Below are positions 61,422 through 64,000 of a DNA stretch of 64,000 bases, in pieces; position 1 is the first letter of the stretch, and the number at the start of each line of letters is the position of its first letter. The stretch lies in assembly GCA_945877425.1 (NCBI GenBank), contig CAMCRZ010000001.1:186001-250000 (forward strand), in the 5' to 3' direction. The notes beneath the pieces are model-generated. The model searched no databases. It saw nothing but the letters and a program-made list of their open reading frames with translations, and was not told the DNA's origin. This DNA is from an uncultured Treponema sp. GTDB lineage: Bacteria > Spirochaetota > Spirochaetia > Treponematales > Treponemataceae. Position numbers and translations under genes: made by a program.

Positions 61422-62792
61422 TTAGAAATTCATTTCTTCAATAAACATTTTCTGAAAATCACTGTATTCTGCAAGATTTAAAACCTGAACATTTTCAAAC
61501 ATTCCCGCAGAATTTTCCTTTAAATCATCATTAAGAAGAATCATTGATGCACCTGTTAAAGCTGCATTTCCCTTTACGATTATGTTTTCGAAAAGATTTT
61601 CCGGAATAAGCCTTATTTTCTTTACATCATCCAGATTAAAGGCACTTCCAAATCCGCCGGTAAGATAAAGGCATGCAGGACGTTTTTTTTCTGAACAGGA
61701 CAAAGCATTTATTTCCTTAGCAAGAATTTTCAATCCGCAGGCAACGCTTGCTTTTGCAACCTGAAGGTTCCTTATATCCTGCTGGAAAATATAAACTTCG
61801 TCCATTAAGTGATACTTTTCAATTTCGTCTGTAAAAGTTCCCTTTGAATCAATAATGCTTTTCTGCAAAAAAAGTGCAGCCGTACTTAAAAGCCCTGTTC
61901 CGCAAATGCCTTTAGCTTTTGTGTTTCCAATAACGCTGCACTTAATAGCACACTGTTTTTCATCAAAGTAAGAAGAAACTACAGCACCTTCTGATGCCGT
62001 CATTCCGCACACAATTCCCTGCCCTTCAAAAGCCGGACCTGCTGCACTGGAAGTTACAATGAGCCTTTTTGAAACTGAATCGTAAGCTGCCATTTCACAG
62101 TTAGTTCCTGCATCAACTAAAAACTCAAAGCTGCCGTATTTTTCCCTTCTGCCGAAAAAGTCACAGGCAACTAATGAGCAGAAAGTGTCGCTTCCAATAA
62201 AAGAGCCTGCAGCCGGAGGAAAATACACATTACATTCAGGAAACTCAAATGATGAGCCGAAAAAATCCGCCCCTTTAACTGAAAAATTGAATTTTGAAGA
62301 AAGCTTAAAAGGATAAACGCCTAAATCTGCCACAGAAAATCCTGCCAGAAAAGAAATCATTGCTGAATTTCCGCAAATTACGATTTTGGAAAGAACGGGA
62401 TTCTGTATCCGCCTTGAAAGAAAAAGCACTTTTACTTTTGTTACAAGAAGCTGTACTAAGTCTGAAATCTGTTTTTTTATGGAAGATGAAAGTCTTTCAA
62501 AACCGTTTTCACAGGAAGCAAAGTTTATTCTTGAAATTACATCAGTTCCGAAAGTACGCTGAACGTTAAGTGCCGAAACCTGTTCAAGAAAAGTTCCTGT
62601 TTTAAGAGAAAAAGCGCCGGCTGCAACAGTTGTAGTTCCTGCATCAATGGCTATGCCGAATTCATTTGCGCCGTAAGTTCCACCTTTAACTTTAAAAGTT
62701 TCAGGAAAAACTGTTTCGGTAACAATAAGGGGTTTCTTTATTTTTTGATTTCCTTCACAAAGTCCGCAGCCTGAACAAACCTTACAAAGCAT
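61422..62792 (-). CDS. ASKHA-domain protein (RACo/DUF4445-like) with a short cysteine-rich N-terminus
   Basis: The body is an actin-like ATPase: phosphate loop GIAIDAGTTTVAAGAFS near residue 48, FLVDAGTNCEMAAYD, and YLTGGFGSAFN near residue 385. This matches the C-terminal part of corrinoid-protein reductive activases (RACo, RamA-like). Those proteins normally start with a ferredoxin or iron-sulfur domain; here the first 15 residues carry only CKVCSGCGLC, a possible metal or Fe-S motif. Neither corrinoid proteins nor methyltransferases are nearby, so the activation target is unknown. Starts 12 nt after the previous gene's stop. Confidence 0.78.
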   Translation of the reverse strand: MLCKVCSGCGLCEGNQKIKKPLIVTETVFPETFKVKGGTYGANEFGIAIDAGTTTVAAGAFSLKTGTFLEQVSALNVQRTFGTDVISRINFASCENGFERLSSSIKKQISDLVQLLVTKVKVLFLSRRIQNPVLSKIVICGNSAMISFLAGFSVADLGVYPFKLSSKFNFSVKGADFFGSSFEFPECNVYFPPAAGSFIGSDTFCSLVACDFFGRREKYGSFEFLVDAGTNCEMAAYDSVSKRLIVTSSAAGPAFEGQGIVCGMTASEGAVVSSYFDEKQCAIKCSVIGNTKAKGICGTGLLSTAALFLQKSIIDSKGTFTDEIEKYHLMDEVYIFQQDIRNLQVAKASVACGLKILAKEINALSCSEKKRPACLYLTGGFGSAFNLDDVKKIRLIPENLFENIIVKGNAALTGASMILLNDDLKENSAGMFENVQVLNLAEYSDFQKMFIEEMNF

Positions 62793-62804
62793 GGAATTCT
62801 CTGC

Positions 62805-63302
62805 TTATTTTATGTGACTGTAAAGTTCAGCCATATCTTTTCGCCAGGGAATAGTTTTTTCTTTCGGTTCCCATTCAATAATCTTTTTAATTGTAAAGCA
62901 GCGCATATCGTGTACGTTGGGAAAGTTAAGTATGCCGAACCGCCCCTGACCAATGTAAATGATTTTGTCGCCTTCAGAAAGCTTTTCCGTTTTATGAAGC
63001 CGTGATATAGCACAGTCAAAGTGAATGTAGTTTCCTGTTGAAGTGTCAGCAATTGCAGTTGTAAGCTCGTTGATTGGCTGTCCGCAGTCCTGGCACACAC
63101 ATTGATTTTGAATTTTAAAAGCCTTTATGGCTTCTTCTTCTGCCTTGATTTGTTCAGCGGTTATTGCATACGAAGATCTCTGCTGTCTGTGAGAAGATTG
63201 TCTTCCTGAATAGCTTTTGTTTTCTTCAGTACGTTCATTCCGTTCGCCGTTACGGTTATTTTTCCAGTTATTTCTGTGTCTTGAATGTCTGTCTCTGTTC
63301 AT
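62805..63302 (-). CDS. Small zinc-binding protein with Arg/Asn-rich N-terminus, unknown function
   Basis: I start at the ATG at 63302 (165 residues). A TATAAT ends 6 nt before it, and the ATG six codons upstream overlaps that box. The first 45 residues are Arg/Asn/His-rich and probably disordered, possibly RNA-binding. The remainder has CQDCGQPI and, 21 residues on, HFDCA, a likely C-x2-C...H-x2-C zinc site, then beta strands and a Trp-rich end. No known family; I believe similar proteins occur in other treponemes. It lies just upstream of the ASKHA gene. Confidence 0.7.
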   Translation of the reverse strand: MNRDRHSRHRNNWKNNRNGERNERTEENKSYSGRQSSHRQQRSSYAITAEQIKAEEEAIKAFKIQNQCVCQDCGQPINELTTAIADTSTGNYIHFDCAISRLHKTEKLSEGDKIIYIGQGRFGILNFPNVHDMRCFTIKKIIEWEPKEKTIPWRKDMAELYSHIK

Positions 63303-63340
63303 GGGCTTATTATAAACCATAGAGATTTTTTTTTCTATAA

Positions 63341-63526
63341 TCAGCGGGTTAAAATATCAGCAGGATAAAGAGAAGGCGTCTTGCTTTCAACAATACGGGA
63401 ACTTATAACTACGGCAATTCTATCTACAGCATTTTCAATGTAAACAGGATCCTGGATTTTCTGCTGAAGGGCCTTTAGTTTAGGAGACAAGGCAGAATTT
63501 AAAGAAGCATTTGTAGAAGATTGCAT
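63341..63526 (-). CDS. Small hypothetical protein downstream of yraN
   Basis: A 61-residue protein, GGAG 7 nt before the ATG, beginning 3 nt after the yraN stop. The sequence is mostly helical (SPKLKALQQKIQDPVYIENAVDRIAVVIS), no signal peptide, no motif recognised. Tight coupling to yraN and a good ribosome site support a real gene. Confidence 0.65.
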   Translation of the reverse strand: MQSSTNASLNSALSPKLKALQQKIQDPVYIENAVDRIAVVISSRIVESKTPSLYPADILTR

Positions 63527-63529
63527 TTA

Positions 63530-63889
63530 TTACTCCAAAAAAGCATTTTCAATATGATACACCGGATCCAGCCCCGGCACATCAAGGGCAAGCACATCAA
63601 ATCGGACAAGCTTGTTACTATATTGTCGATATTTTTGGAGATAACGTTTAGCAGTTTTAATTATCTTTTTTTGTTTTATTTTATTTAATTCGTGGGCAAG
63701 GATTTCTGCATTTCCGCCTGGAAGAGTTTTTACTTCAACAAAAACAATGAAATCATCTCTGGAGGCAACAATGTCTATTTCACCGTCCCTAAGGCGGAAA
63801 TTTCTGTGCAGGATTTCATAGCCGTTATTTTCCAGATAAGACGCTGCCCTGTTTTCTCCTTCAGAACCAATCTGCCTGATGTCACTCAA
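63530..63889 (-). CDS. yraN: UPF0102 (YraN) family endonuclease-like protein
   Basis: The 119-residue product has the restriction-endonuclease-like core of the family: GSEGENRAASYLENNGYEIL, then RDGEIDIVASRDDFIVFVEVKT with the Asp and ExK residues of a PD-(D/E)xK fold. Cellular role is not settled. The start is a TTG at 63889 that overlaps the stop of the gene upstream (TTGA), so translation is coupled. Confidence 0.88.
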   Translation of the reverse strand: MSDIRQIGSEGENRAASYLENNGYEILHRNFRLRDGEIDIVASRDDFIVFVEVKTLPGGNAEILAHELNKIKQKKIIKTAKRYLQKYRQYSNKLVRFDVLALDVPGLDPVYHIENAFLE

Positions 63890-64000
63890 AGTTCTTCAAG
63901 CTCTCCCAAATCCTCAAGTTCGCCAAAATCTTCTGGAGATGCAGGAGTTGAACTTATAATTCCGTTTTCATAAAAAGAATGACCTAAAGAACGGGCAGTT
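63886..64000 (-). CDS. C-terminal end of an unidentified gene (cut by window edge)
   Basis: The last 38 codons of a minus-strand frame read into the window and end SPEDFGELEDLGELEEL before a TGA that overlaps the yraN start codon. The acidic Leu/Glu tail gives no family. It is the next gene upstream in the yraN operon. Confidence 0.55.
   Translation of the reverse strand, partial: TARSLGHSFYENGIISSTPASPEDFGELEDLGELEEL

Overview
The window looks like a low-G+C treponemal (spirochaete) chromosome segment. Grounds: the rimP-nusA-infB-rbfA-truB order, sensor proteins with a 7TM-DISM-like layout, a Maf/DUF115 protein of the kind tied to flagellin glycosylation, LysM/M23 envelope proteins, two PtsN-like EIIA proteins without a sugar permease, and several secreted proteins I can place only as spirochaete-type. 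It makes its own lysine/DAP and leucine precursors (lysC, asd, dapA, dapB, leuA) and chorismate (aroC), so it is more likely a free-growing gut or oral treponeme than the auxotrophic syphilis agent. I see no prophage, transposase, rRNA or CRISPR array; genes are dense and on both strands.

Layout. 1-7.2 kb (minus): translation/transcription operon rimP-nusA-infB-rbfA-truB::ribF-rpsO, driven by a strong promoter followed at once by an intrinsic terminator. 7.2-13.1 kb: an RluA-type pseudouridine synthase, a secreted transglutaminase-like protein, an HTH-EIIA fusion, a membrane-anchored propeller, a degenerate M23 protein and mnmA. 13.2-19.7 kb: two phosphohexomutases, a DnaQ-like exonuclease, a LysM protein and a patatin. 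19.7-27.9 kb: dapB, an HD-GYP protein, lysC, an RNase II-type enzyme, a TPR lipoprotein-like secreted protein and a MsmK/UgpC-type ABC ATPase. 28-36.3 kb (minus): gltX, a chemoreceptor, leuA with a leader-peptide attenuator, asd and dapA. 36.8-51.3 kb: a membrane pseudo-kinase/LuxR protein, aroC-dacA, a propeller-deacetylase protein, LysM/M23 peptidase, lepB, a class B PBP, DUF115 and a second HD-GYP protein. 51.2-64 kb: an aldo/keto reductase homologue, glyS, a membrane protein, marR-type regulator, transketolase, EIIA and partner, rny, tRNA-Leu, an ASKHA protein and small conserved proteins including YraN.

The most striking things are regulatory. (i) At least seven transcription units have a sigma-70-type promoter whose -10 hexamer ends exactly 6 nt before the ATG, with no Shine-Dalgarno, which predicts leaderless mRNAs starting at the A of ATG. 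(ii) One of these encodes a 16-residue Leu-rich leader peptide followed by a 12-bp terminator hairpin in front of leuA: a classical ribosome-mediated attenuator built on a leaderless message. (iii) The nusA operon starts with a promoter-terminator leader compatible with NusA autoregulation. (iv) Several proteins keep their fold but have lost catalytic residues (receiver, kinase, deacetylase, M23, aldo/keto reductase, HD-GYP). (v) TruB is fused to the adenylyltransferase half of RibF, and NusA carries a C-terminal zinc ribbon. Positions, start choices and motif calls come from reading the sequence; family names come from recognition, with no database search.
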